Assembly (NCBI GenBank): GCA_958421945.1
Contig: CATZMZ010000006.1
Span: 1-64,000 of the forward strand
Source: an uncultured Eubacteriales bacterium
GTDB lineage: Bacteria; Bacillota; Clostridia; Christensenellales; Borkfalkiaceae
Direction of reading: 5' to 3'
Length of the DNA stretch: 64,000 nt
Shown here piece by piece: positions 16,125 to 24,054 of the stretch (positions are counted from its first letter, which is position 1; every line of letters starts with the position of its first letter). Both the position numbers and the translations under genes were made by a program. Under the pieces are notes generated by a model. That model saw only the letters and a list, made by a program, of their open reading frames with translations. It did not search any database and was not told where the DNA came from.

Positions 16125-16998
16125 CGTCCGAGCCGACGTGTTTTTAAGCGAACAAACGGGTTTTTCCCGCTCTCACGTTAAAACCTTATGCGACGGCAGC
16201 GGCTTGCTTGTCAACGGCAAGTCCGAAAAAGGCAGTTATAAGCTTCGGTTCGGCGACGTTTTGGAATTAACCGTTCCCGATAAGCGGGAGCTTGACGTTA
16301 AAGCGATGAATATCCCCATAGACGTGGTTTACGAGGATTCCGATATCGCTGTTATAAATAAGCCGCAGGGTTTAACCGTCCACGCAGGCAACGGAACGGA
16401 CGAAAACACGCTCGTCAACGCGCTTTTATTTCGGCTTGACAGCCTTTCGGGGATTAACGGCGTCATCAGACCGGGGATAGTGCATAGAATAGATAAAAAC
16501 ACGTCTGGGCTTCTCGTCGTCGCAAAAAACGACAAGGCGCACGTCGCGCTCGCAAAACAGCTCGAGAACAAAACGTGCAACAGAATTTACGTCGCGCTGT
16601 TAGAAGGCACGGTTAAAACGGACGAGGGTGTGATCGATACTTTTATCGGCAGGGACGCGAATAACCGTACGAGAATGAGCGTTACCAAAAGCGGCAGGCG
16701 CGCGATTACGCATTATCGTGTTTTAGAACGCTTCGATGCGGGGTATACTCTTTGCGAGTTTTCGCTTAAAACGGGCAGAACGCATCAGATACGCGTTCAC
16801 GCAAAATATCTTGGGCATCCGGTAGTCGGCGATAAAGAATACGGGTATAAAAGCAACAAATTCAAGCTGAACGGGCAGCTGTTGCACGCACGGAGGTTAG
16901 AGTTTGTCCACCCGACCACGGGAGAGAAGGTAAGTTTCGACGCGCCGCTTCCCGATTATTTTCAGAACGTATTGAAAAAAATAAAAAATAAAGCATAA
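16087..16998 (+). CDS. rluD: Large-subunit rRNA pseudouridine synthase (RluD family)
   Basis: RluA-family pseudouridine synthase of 303 residues. It has an N-terminal S4 domain (about 15-75) and a catalytic domain with the HRIDKNTSGLLV block (about 137; Asp is the nucleophile), RTRMSV, and the closing GRTHQIRVH motif (about 233). It overlaps the end of lspA by 38 bp, the classical lspA-rluD arrangement of Bacillota. The exact target uridines cannot be read from the sequence; relatives modify 23S rRNA helix 69. Confidence 0.92.
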   Translation: MEKKIFRITDKTNVRADVFLSEQTGFSRSHVKTLCDGSGLLVNGKSEKGSYKLRFGDVLELTVPDKRELDVKAMNIPIDVVYEDSDIAVINKPQGLTVHAGNGTDENTLVNALLFRLDSLSGINGVIRPGIVHRIDKNTSGLLVVAKNDKAHVALAKQLENKTCNRIYVALLEGTVKTDEGVIDTFIGRDANNRTRMSVTKSGRRAITHYRVLERFDAGYTLCEFSLKTGRTHQIRVHAKYLGHPVVGDKEYGYKSNKFKLNGQLLHARRLEFVHPTTGEKVSFDAPLPDYFQNVLKKIKNKA

Positions 16999-17009
16999 AG
17001 GAGTCTAAA

Positions 17010-17300
17010 ATGAAAGATTCTAAAAACAACGTAAACGTATTGAATCTGATAGCGTTTATCGCGCTTATCGTAATCGCGGTTTTGCAGGTTTTCAGCCTGC
17101 TTTCGCACTGGGGGGTTTTAAGCGTCGAGGGTTTTTTGCCTAGTTTTCTCGAAACACTGAAAAACGTTTGCATTTGCCTCGTCGTCGGCATACTCGCTTA
17201 TAGATTCGTCGCAAACAAGGGCAAGGGCGTTAAAATTACGTTTTGGGTTTGCCTTGCGATTATAATCGTTGCAACGATTCTTTTCTGGATTAAAATTTGA
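17010..17300 (+). CDS. Small three-helix membrane protein
   Basis: 96 residues, unknown family. Hydrophobic segments at about 10-30, 48-65 and 73-95 are joined by short loops. ATG 17010 has AAAGGAG 6 nt before it. It lies 11 bp after rluD and 38 bp before der, so it is probably co-transcribed with them. Confidence 0.7.
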   Translation: MKDSKNNVNVLNLIAFIALIVIAVLQVFSLLSHWGVLSVEGFLPSFLETLKNVCICLVVGILAYRFVANKGKGVKITFWVCLAIIIVATILFWIKI

Positions 17301-17338
17301 TTTATTATTGACTGAACAAAAGGAACGCGAAAAATATT

Positions 17339-18658
17339 ATGGCTAATCCTCTGGTAGCACTCGTCGGCAGACCGAACGTCGGCAAATCCACGTTTTTTAA
17401 TAGAGTCGTGGGGAAAAGATTGTCCATCGTAGAGAACTTCCCCGGCGTAACGCGCGACAGGTTATACGCGGACGCGGAATGGTGCGGAAAGTTTTTTACG
17501 CTCGTCGATACGGGCGGGTTAGAACTGAAATCCACCGATGAAATGTGGATGCATATTCAACAACAGGCGGAAATCGCAATCGAAACCGCCGACGTTATCA
17601 TATTCTTTACCGACGCGAAAACGGGTTTGACTTCTGCCGATTACGACGTGGCAATGAAACTCAGGAAGTCGGGGAAGCCCGTTGTGCTTGCCGTAAACAA
17701 GCTCGATAATTACGACCCCGCAAAGCTGTACGAGTTTTATAATCTCGGACTTGGCGAGCCGTACGGAATTTCCGCCGAGCATAGCACGGGAATAGGCGAC
17801 CTATTAGACGAAGTTACGTCGTATTTTAAGGACGACGGCTCTACTGCGGACGACGGTTCGATTAAGATAGCCATCGTCGGAAAGCCTAATGCAGGGAAAT
17901 CGAGTTTATGTAATAAAATACTTGGGTTTGACCGTACGATTGTGTCAGACATAGCAGGTACTACGCGTGACGCGATAGATACCCCGTTCGAGTTTAACGG
18001 CAAAAAATTTACGCTTATCGATACGGCGGGAATAAGAAAGAAAAAGAACGTTGAAGAGGACGTGGAATATTACAGCGTATTGCGCGCTTTGGGGGCGATA
18101 AGGCGCGCGGACGTCTCCGTTATCATGGTTGACGCGGAGGTCGGGTTGACCGAACAGGACGTTAAAATTTGCGGCTACGTCCACGAGCAGAACAAGCCCT
18201 CCGTTCTCGTTATGAATAAGTGGGATTTAATCGAAAAGGACACGCACACGATAGAGAAGTTCAACGCGAAGCTTCAGGAAGATTTGAAGTTTATGAACTA
18301 TCTCGTTACCCTTTACGTTTCCGCAAAAACGGGGCAAAGAACGGAAAAGCTTTTGTCGCTTGTAGAGAAGGTCTACGACAACGCGAGAAAGCGCATTTCC
18401 ACCGGACAGCTTAACGACCTTATTTACGACGCGGTGCGCGCAAACGAACCGCCGTCGGTAAACGGCAAACGTTTAAAAATCACTTATTGTACGCAGTCGG
18501 GCGTTGAACCGCCGACCTTTTTGCTTTTCGTCAACGAGGCGGGGTTAATGCATTTTTCTTATAAAAGATATCTTGAAAACTGCATAAGGAACGCTTACGA
18601 TTTTTCCGGGACGCCCATCTATATTCAAACGCGCGAGAAGGACGAAAACGAGTTTTAG
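17339..18658 (+). CDS. der: Ribosome-assembly GTPase Der (EngA)
   Basis: Double-Era GTPase needed for 50S subunit maturation. Two complete G domains are seen: G1 VGRPNVGKST (about residue 10), VDTGG and NKLD in the first; VGKPNAGKSS (about 180), IDTAG and NKWD in the second. A C-terminal KH-like domain follows from about 350 (PSVNGKRLKITY). The length of 439 residues is standard. Confidence 0.96.
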   Translation: MANPLVALVGRPNVGKSTFFNRVVGKRLSIVENFPGVTRDRLYADAEWCGKFFTLVDTGGLELKSTDEMWMHIQQQAEIAIETADVIIFFTDAKTGLTSADYDVAMKLRKSGKPVVLAVNKLDNYDPAKLYEFYNLGLGEPYGISAEHSTGIGDLLDEVTSYFKDDGSTADDGSIKIAIVGKPNAGKSSLCNKILGFDRTIVSDIAGTTRDAIDTPFEFNGKKFTLIDTAGIRKKKNVEEDVEYYSVLRALGAIRRADVSVIMVDAEVGLTEQDVKICGYVHEQNKPSVLVMNKWDLIEKDTHTIEKFNAKLQEDLKFMNYLVTLYVSAKTGQRTEKLLSLVEKVYDNARKRISTGQLNDLIYDAVRANEPPSVNGKRLKITYCTQSGVEPPTFLLFVNEAGLMHFSYKRYLENCIRNAYDFSGTPIYIQTREKDENEF

Positions 18659-18711
18659 CGGGTTAATGCAGGGTTAATGCGAAAAGAGAAAAAGAAAACG
18701 GAATTATATTT

Positions 18712-19461
18712 ATGGGATACACACTTTTACTCGTGATATTCGCGTTCGGCTCGTATCTGGTCGGAAACGTGAATTTCGCGCTGATAATTTCAAAATTAAA
18801 GCATCGGGACATTCGCAAAATGGGCAGCGGAAATCCGGGGGCGCTTAATATGAGCCGTAATCTCGGCATTAAAACGGGCATTTTAACGCTCTTTTTGGAC
18901 GCGTGCAAGGGCGCGTTGCCGACGCTCGTCGCGTATCTCTATTTTTATAACGGGTATTTTACGGGTACGGCGTTCAGAATTTCCGATTTCGCTATGTATC
19001 TCTGCGGACTATGCGTTATTGTCGGGCATATTTATCCCGTGTTTTTGGGATTTCGCGGCGGAAAGGGTATCGCGTCCACAATCGGGGCGTTAATCGTCTG
19101 CACGGCGGTCCACGGGTGGTGGGTGTTTTTGTCGCTCGGCTCGATCGCCGCGGCGATTGCTTATATTTATTACACGGAATTCGGCGGAATGGGGTCGTTT
19201 ATCGCGATAACGCCGTCGCTGATATTCAACGCGCTTTATCTATTCAGCAAATACGGTTTAGCCAACGCCGAAACGCCGTACCTGATTGCTGCGGACGTTT
19301 GTATTTTTCTGTTTTTCTTTTTTACCTGGTTCGCGCACAGAAAAAACATATCCGATATGCTTAACGGTACGGAACATCCTACGTCAATTAAAAGCATGGC
19401 GGCAAAGGAACGTTCAAAAAAAGCCGCACGGAAGGGAAACGGCGCGACGAACGCACCGTAA
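18712..19461 (+). CDS. plsY: Acyl-phosphate:glycerol-3-phosphate acyltransferase
   Basis: Membrane enzyme that starts phospholipid synthesis by acylating glycerol-3-phosphate. Family blocks: YLVGNVNFALIISK near residue 15, GSGNPGALNMSRNLG (about 39) and LGFRGGKGIAST (about 112), the last two forming the phosphate-binding loops. At 249 residues it is about 40 longer than typical PlsY because of an extra hydrophobic segment and a basic, Lys/Ala-rich tail. It follows der by 53 bp, a common pairing in Bacillota. Confidence 0.92.
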   Translation: MGYTLLLVIFAFGSYLVGNVNFALIISKLKHRDIRKMGSGNPGALNMSRNLGIKTGILTLFLDACKGALPTLVAYLYFYNGYFTGTAFRISDFAMYLCGLCVIVGHIYPVFLGFRGGKGIASTIGALIVCTAVHGWWVFLSLGSIAAAIAYIYYTEFGGMGSFIAITPSLIFNALYLFSKYGLANAETPYLIAADVCIFLFFFFTWFAHRKNISDMLNGTEHPTSIKSMAAKERSKKAARKGNGATNAP

Positions 19462-19600
19462 ACGGCTTTACACCGTTTGCAGGAACGCCTTAATTAACCG
19501 TTTAATAAACGACGACGTATTTGGGCGTTAAAAAAACGTTGCGATTGATTATTAAAAACGAGCGAAAGAGAATCGTCGTCGCAAGAGTTTTAATTTTTTT

Positions 19601-19629
19601 TCATAACGCGCAAAAAACTCTCATATATT
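19601..19629 (+). promoter_or_regulatory. Possible sigma-E promoter of spoIVA
   Basis: TCATAAC (19601-19607), 14-nt spacer, CATATATT (19622-19629). This resembles the mother-cell sigma-E consensus (a -35 with central ATA, a -10 starting CATA) and sits 28 nt upstream of the spoIVA start. No sigma-A promoter is evident there. Confidence 0.45.
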
Positions 19630-19657
19630 ACTTGTGTAATGTGTGGGAGGTTTTTTT

Positions 19658-21136
19658 ATGGAAAGGTACGATATTTATAACGATATATCGGCAAGGACGG
19701 GCGGCGAGATATTTATAGGCGTCGTCGGACCTGTCAGAACGGGGAAATCCACGTTTATAACGCGGTTTATGGAAAATTTCGTTTTGCCGAACATAAGCAA
19801 TAAGCTTCAAAAACAGATTGCCACGGACGAAATGCCGCAGTCGGCGGACGGGCGGACTATCATGACCACGCAACCTAAATTCGTTCCGGCAAACGCAGTT
19901 AAGGTAACGTTTAAAAATAAAAGCACCGCAAACGTAAGGCTTGTGGATTGTGTGGGGTATTTCGTGGACGGCGCGGGCGGTTCGGAGGAAAACGACAAAC
20001 CGCGGTTGGTAAAAACGCCGTGGAGCGACGAGGAAATCCCGTTTGAAAAAGCTGCCGAAATAGGTACGGAAAAGGTTATCAAAGAATATTCCACCGTGGG
20101 GATTATGGTAACGACGGACGGCTCGTTCGGTGAAATTCCGCGCGCGAATTACGTAAAAGCGGAAGAAAAAACGATTAAACAGCTTAAAAAATGCGGAAAG
20201 CCTTTTATAGTAGTCGTCAACTCTAAAAATCCCGACTCCGCCGAAACGGCAGAACTTTGCGGAGAAATGGAAGAAAAATACGGCGTAACCGCCGTCAGCG
20301 TGAACGCCGCCGAAATGAAAGCGCAAACGGTCGGCGCTGTTATGGAAAAGCTGTTAATGGAATTTCCGCTTTATTCGTTTAACGTGGATATCCCCAAATG
20401 GATGCGCGTCTTGCCCGAAAACAACGCGATTATCGCAGCGCTTTTAAGGCGAGTGAAAGAGGTTTCCGCCGAGATGCGAAGAATGAAGGATTATTCGGCG
20501 TTTTCGCAGGCGTTCGAGGATAACGAATACTTCGAGTCGTCCGATTTAGAAGAAATACGGCTCGGCGAGGGCGTATCAGATTATAAGCTTTCGTGCAGGG
20601 GTGATTTGTTTTATAAGGTAATGTCCGACGAATGCGGCGAGGAAATTGCCGACGAATATCAGTTGTTCTCTTACATAAAAGACTTTTCTGCGGCTAAAAA
20701 CCGCTTTAACAAGATAAAAGACGCGCTCGACAAAGCGGAAAGCGACGGTTACGGCATAGTGCTGCCGTCGGCGGAAGAAATGGATTTGCAAGAACCGGTG
20801 TTGGTTAAAAAGAGCGGCAGATACGGCGTTAAGCTTAAAGCGTCCGCGCCCAGCCTGCACATTATGAAAGTTGACGTAGCGACGGAGGTTTCGCCCATAG
20901 TCGGCACGGAAAAACAGGGCGAGGACCTGATAAACTTTATTATGAATAAATTTCGCGATAACCCCGCGGGGATTTGGGAAACGAATATGTTCGGCAAATC
21001 GCTGCAAGAGCTGGTAAACGAGGGGGTTGCGGGCAAAATCGACGCCATGCCCAAGGACGCACAGGACAAAATGCGTAAAACCGCCACTCGCATCGTAAAC
21101 GAAAATAAAGGCGGGCTTATCTGTATTTTGCTTTAA
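19658..21136 (+). CDS. spoIVA: Stage IV sporulation protein A
   Basis: ATPase that polymerises on the forespore surface to lay the base of the spore coat. The N terminus (ERYDIYNDISARTGGEIFIG) and P-loop GPVRTGKST (about residue 27) are diagnostic, and the middle and C-terminal SpoIVA domains are complete to the final residues GLICILL. The 492-residue length matches the family. The frame opens at 19643, but ATG 19658 has GGGAGG 7 nt before it. Its presence marks the organism, or its recent ancestor, as an endospore former. Confidence 0.96.
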   Translation: MERYDIYNDISARTGGEIFIGVVGPVRTGKSTFITRFMENFVLPNISNKLQKQIATDEMPQSADGRTIMTTQPKFVPANAVKVTFKNKSTANVRLVDCVGYFVDGAGGSEENDKPRLVKTPWSDEEIPFEKAAEIGTEKVIKEYSTVGIMVTTDGSFGEIPRANYVKAEEKTIKQLKKCGKPFIVVVNSKNPDSAETAELCGEMEEKYGVTAVSVNAAEMKAQTVGAVMEKLLMEFPLYSFNVDIPKWMRVLPENNAIIAALLRRVKEVSAEMRRMKDYSAFSQAFEDNEYFESSDLEEIRLGEGVSDYKLSCRGDLFYKVMSDECGEEIADEYQLFSYIKDFSAAKNRFNKIKDALDKAESDGYGIVLPSAEEMDLQEPVLVKKSGRYGVKLKASAPSLHIMKVDVATEVSPIVGTEKQGEDLINFIMNKFRDNPAGIWETNMFGKSLQELVNEGVAGKIDAMPKDAQDKMRKTATRIVNENKGGLICILL

Positions 21137-21199
21137 GCCGTCAAAAAACACGGCGCGACAAAAGTTATAAAAAATTTTAATTCTACTACGTTAAAATTC

Positions 21200-21250
21200 T
21201 TGACATATTCATCGCGCGGCGTTATACTATATTAGTAAACGCTAATATAG
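21200..21250 (+). promoter_or_regulatory. arsR promoter with ArsR-type operator
   Basis: TTGACA (21200-21205), 17-nt spacer, TATACT (21223-21228). A perfect 9-bp inverted repeat, CTATATTAG (21227-21235) / CTAATATAG (21242-21250) with a 6-nt centre, overlaps the -10 and the start of transcription. Bound regulator would block polymerase. The same half-site recurs before the metal ATPase gene. Confidence 0.8.
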
Positions 21251-21258
21251 GTGAAGAA

Positions 21259-21609
21259 ATGGTAGGTTGTGTAAAGGGGAAACACGAAAGAATAAAGGAA
21301 AAGCTGACGGGGGCAAAGGAATATCTTGAAAGCGTTAAAGAAATAAGCGAGATATTTTCGTTGCTCGGCGAACCGACGCGCGTTAAAATTTTGCTTGCGC
21401 TTATGGAGGGCGAGCTGTGCGTTTATCACATTTGCGAGATAACGGGCGGCAAGCAGTCGGCGGTATCGCAGCATTTAAGAAAACTTAAAGATAAAAACAT
21501 TATTAAAAGTCGAAAAGAAGGTAATCAGGTTTTGTATTCGGTTGCGGACGAACACATAGCGACGATTGTTAAAACCGCTTTGGAGCATCGCGGTTGTCGG
21601 CTCGATTAA
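21259..21609 (+). CDS. ArsR/SmtB-family metal-sensing repressor
   Basis: 116-residue winged-helix repressor. The LLGEPTRVKILLAL block (about 35) and recognition helix QSAVSQHLRKLKDKNI (about 65-80) are typical. Cysteines that could bind metal are C4, C54 and C59 (ELCVYHIC, at the start of the DNA-binding helix region, as in CadC/ArsR) and C113. It would release DNA on binding a thiophilic metal ion. It precedes the P-type ATPase gene, which has the same operator half-site, so it likely controls itself and the pump. Confidence 0.88.
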   Translation: MVGCVKGKHERIKEKLTGAKEYLESVKEISEIFSLLGEPTRVKILLALMEGELCVYHICEITGGKQSAVSQHLRKLKDKNIIKSRKEGNQVLYSVADEHIATIVKTALEHRGCRLD

Positions 21610-21682
21610 GCGGCGTTTTCGCAAATCGTTTTAATTAAAGCGGTGTTTTGGTTATTTTAATAACGTATCGGTTTTATTTTGG

Positions 21683-21713
21683 GGCAATATCGTATAAAGA
21701 TCCCGGTATTGCC
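21683..21713 (+). other. Hairpin between arsR and cadA
   Basis: GGCAATATCG (21683-21692) pairs with CGGTATTGCC (21704-21713). No T run follows, so it may be a weak terminator or a leader structure. Confidence 0.4.
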
Positions 21714-21727
21714 TGAAATAAAAAATA

Positions 21728-21751
21728 CTATATTAGTATATAATAATATTA
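21728..21751 (+). promoter_or_regulatory. Second ArsR-type operator, before cadA
   Basis: CTATATTAG (21728-21736), identical to the left half-site of the arsR operator, then a 6-nt centre and a degenerate right half, ATAATATTA (6 of 9 match). It overlaps a TATAAT-like sequence at 21739-21744. Confidence 0.65.
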
Positions 21752-21779
21752 TAATTTACCATTAAATAAAGGAGTATTT

Positions 21780-23798
21780 ATGGAAGAACACGGACAATGC
21801 GGATGCAAGGCGTGCAATACGGACGCGGGTCTGACCTGCGGTTGCGGAAGCGCGTCGTGCTGCAAAAGCGGGGCGGGAGAAGGCTTTTGGGTGGAACACG
21901 GGTTCGACGTGGTTAAAATCGTTATATCGTCGCTGTTACTTATAATAGTTTTGGCGTTCGGACTTAAATCGGAAACGACGGGGCTTGTTCTTCTTATAGC
22001 GGCTTACGCGATTTCCGCCTATGAAATAGCAATAAAGTGCGTTAAAGGCATATTAAACAAGCAATTTCTGGACGAAAACACGCTTATGATTATCGCGTCC
22101 GTAACGGCTTTTTTTCTGGGCGAATATACGGAATCCGTTTTAATCGTATTGCTTTACGCGCTGGGCGAGCTTTTAGAGGACGTTGCGACGGACAACTCGC
22201 GAAAGAAAATAGCCGGGTTATCCGAACTTAAAAGCGTAACCGCGCGGCTTATTACCGAAAAGGGCTTTGCGGACGTTCCGCCCGAGTCGGTGTCGGAGGG
22301 CAGTCTTATCGAAGTCAGGCGCGGCGACAGAGTGCCTATCGACGGAATTTTAATCGGTACTTCGGGCGAGTTCGACATGAAAGCCATTACGGGCGAAAGC
22401 AAGCCGTATCACGTCGGCAACGGCGAAACCGTTTACAGCGGCTCGATAAATTCGGGCGATTCGGTCGTAATAAAAACCACGAAACTTTATAAAGACAGCA
22501 CGGTAGAAAAAATTATTTCTATGGTAGAAGGCGCGAATTCTCAAAAGGCGAAAAGTCAGAAATTCATTACTTCGTTCGCTAAAATTTACACGCCCGTAAT
22601 AGTCTTTCTCGCGATTGCGGTTGCGTTCGTTCCGCCCCTTTTCGACGATATGAATTTTGTTAAATGGATTTATAAAGCGCTGTCGTTTTTGGTTATTTCC
22701 TGTCCGTGCGCGCTGGTAATATCCGTACCGCTCGCGTTTTTTACGGGGATAGGCGGACTTGCGAAAAACGGCGTTCTCGTTAAGGGAAGCAATTATATAG
22801 ACGCGCTCGCCAAAGTCAACGTTGCGGCGTTCGACAAAACGGGAACGCTTACGAAAGGCGAATTTTCCGTGGAAAGCGTAAAGGCGTTTAACGGTTATAC
22901 CGAAAGCGAAATCGCGGAATACGCAGCCGCGGCGGAGGCGTCCTCGAACCACCCCATTTCGAAAGCAATCTGCGCTTACGTGAGCGGCTCGGGCGAGAAT
23001 TCCGAAAAAGCCGAAACGGTTAAGGAACTCGCGGGGAAGGGCTTGAATGGAACGGTGGACGGAAAAACCGTTCTCGTTGGGAATTGCTCGCTGATGCAGG
23101 ATAACGGGATAGACGTTGACGAAAATAAAGCGGAAAATTATTACGGAACTGTCGTTTACGTCGCGATTAACGGCGTTTTGGGCGGCGAAATTTTCGTGTG
23201 CGATACGGTGAAAAGCGAAGCCGCGGAAACCATAATCGCGCTTAAAAAACTCGGCGTTAATAAAACGGTAATGTTTAGCGGCGACAATAAACTCGTTTGC
23301 GACACGGTCGGCAAAAATCTGGGCGTGGACGAGATTTATTCGGAATTACTGCCCGACAATAAAGCCGAAAAGCTTAACGAGCTTAAAAAACTCGGTTTAA
23401 GCGATACGGACGGCGAATGCGGCGGGTACTGCGGCAAAAACGGGGGAATTCGTAAAAACGGCAAAAAGGCTAACGTCCTGTTTGCTGGTGACGGCATAAA
23501 CGACGCGCCGACGCTTGCTTTATCCGACGTAGGGGTTGCGATGGGCGCGCTCGGCAGCGAGGTGGCGGTCGAAAGCGCGGACGTCGTAATTATGGACGAC
23601 GATATAAGAAAAATTCCGTCGGCGATAAAAAGGGCGAAGCGTGTAAGGCGCAAGGTTATAGAAAACATAGTCGGTTCTCTCGCGATAAAAGCGGCGATAA
23701 TGGCGTTAAGCGTTATAACCGGCTTGCCCGTGTGGATGGCGATGTTCGGTGACGTGGGCGTTATGCTGCTTGCGGTGGTAAATTCGCTTACCGCGTAA
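21780..23798 (+). CDS. cadA: Heavy-metal P1B-type ATPase (CadA/ZntA type)
   Basis: ATP-driven exporter of divalent soft metals such as Zn2+, Cd2+ or Pb2+. Residues 1-30 lack an HMA domain but hold seven cysteines (C7, C9, C12, C20, C22, C27, C28), probably a flexible metal-catching tail. Membrane helices start at about residue 45. The ion site CPC is at 308-310, the phosphorylated Asp in DKTGTLT at 352, the HP dipeptide in NHPISKA at about 392, and the GDGINDAP hinge at about 570. A Gly/Cys-rich insert (about 542-555) lies just before that hinge. It is controlled by the adjacent ArsR protein, judging by shared operator half-sites. Confidence 0.92.
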   Translation: MEEHGQCGCKACNTDAGLTCGCGSASCCKSGAGEGFWVEHGFDVVKIVISSLLLIIVLAFGLKSETTGLVLLIAAYAISAYEIAIKCVKGILNKQFLDENTLMIIASVTAFFLGEYTESVLIVLLYALGELLEDVATDNSRKKIAGLSELKSVTARLITEKGFADVPPESVSEGSLIEVRRGDRVPIDGILIGTSGEFDMKAITGESKPYHVGNGETVYSGSINSGDSVVIKTTKLYKDSTVEKIISMVEGANSQKAKSQKFITSFAKIYTPVIVFLAIAVAFVPPLFDDMNFVKWIYKALSFLVISCPCALVISVPLAFFTGIGGLAKNGVLVKGSNYIDALAKVNVAAFDKTGTLTKGEFSVESVKAFNGYTESEIAEYAAAAEASSNHPISKAICAYVSGSGENSEKAETVKELAGKGLNGTVDGKTVLVGNCSLMQDNGIDVDENKAENYYGTVVYVAINGVLGGEIFVCDTVKSEAAETIIALKKLGVNKTVMFSGDNKLVCDTVGKNLGVDEIYSELLPDNKAEKLNELKKLGLSDTDGECGGYCGKNGGIRKNGKKANVLFAGDGINDAPTLALSDVGVAMGALGSEVAVESADVVIMDDDIRKIPSAIKRAKRVRRKVIENIVGSLAIKAAIMALSVITGLPVWMAMFGDVGVMLLAVVNSLTA

Positions 23799-23928
23799 AT
23801 CCGGCGGCGAAAAAAAATATAATTTTTAAAATTTAAAGGTTTTGCAATAAGGGTTAAATGTCGATTTGCGCGCTAAAACTTTTATTGCAGAGCCTTTTTA
23901 TAGTTTTTGTGCCTGTTTTACGCAAAAA

Positions 23929-24009
23929 CCACTATATATTGTGTTTTGAAAAATTCTTATAACTATATCTTGTAAACGGTTGACAACGACGGCGCGGATG
24001 TGTTATAGT
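23929..24009 (+). promoter_or_regulatory. Paired NrdR boxes and promoter of nrdD
   Basis: Two 16-bp sites match the known NrdR box (acaCwAtATaTwGtgt): 23929-23944 CCACTATATATTGTGT and 23960-23975 TAACTATATCTTGTAA. Their starts are 31 bp apart, the three-turn spacing typical of NrdR. A promoter follows: TTGACA (23980-23985), 18-nt spacer, TATAGT (24004-24009). Confidence 0.85.
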
Positions 24010-24054
24010 AAAAGCGTTCAAAAATTTTAATAGGCTTACGGAGGGATTTGTGTT

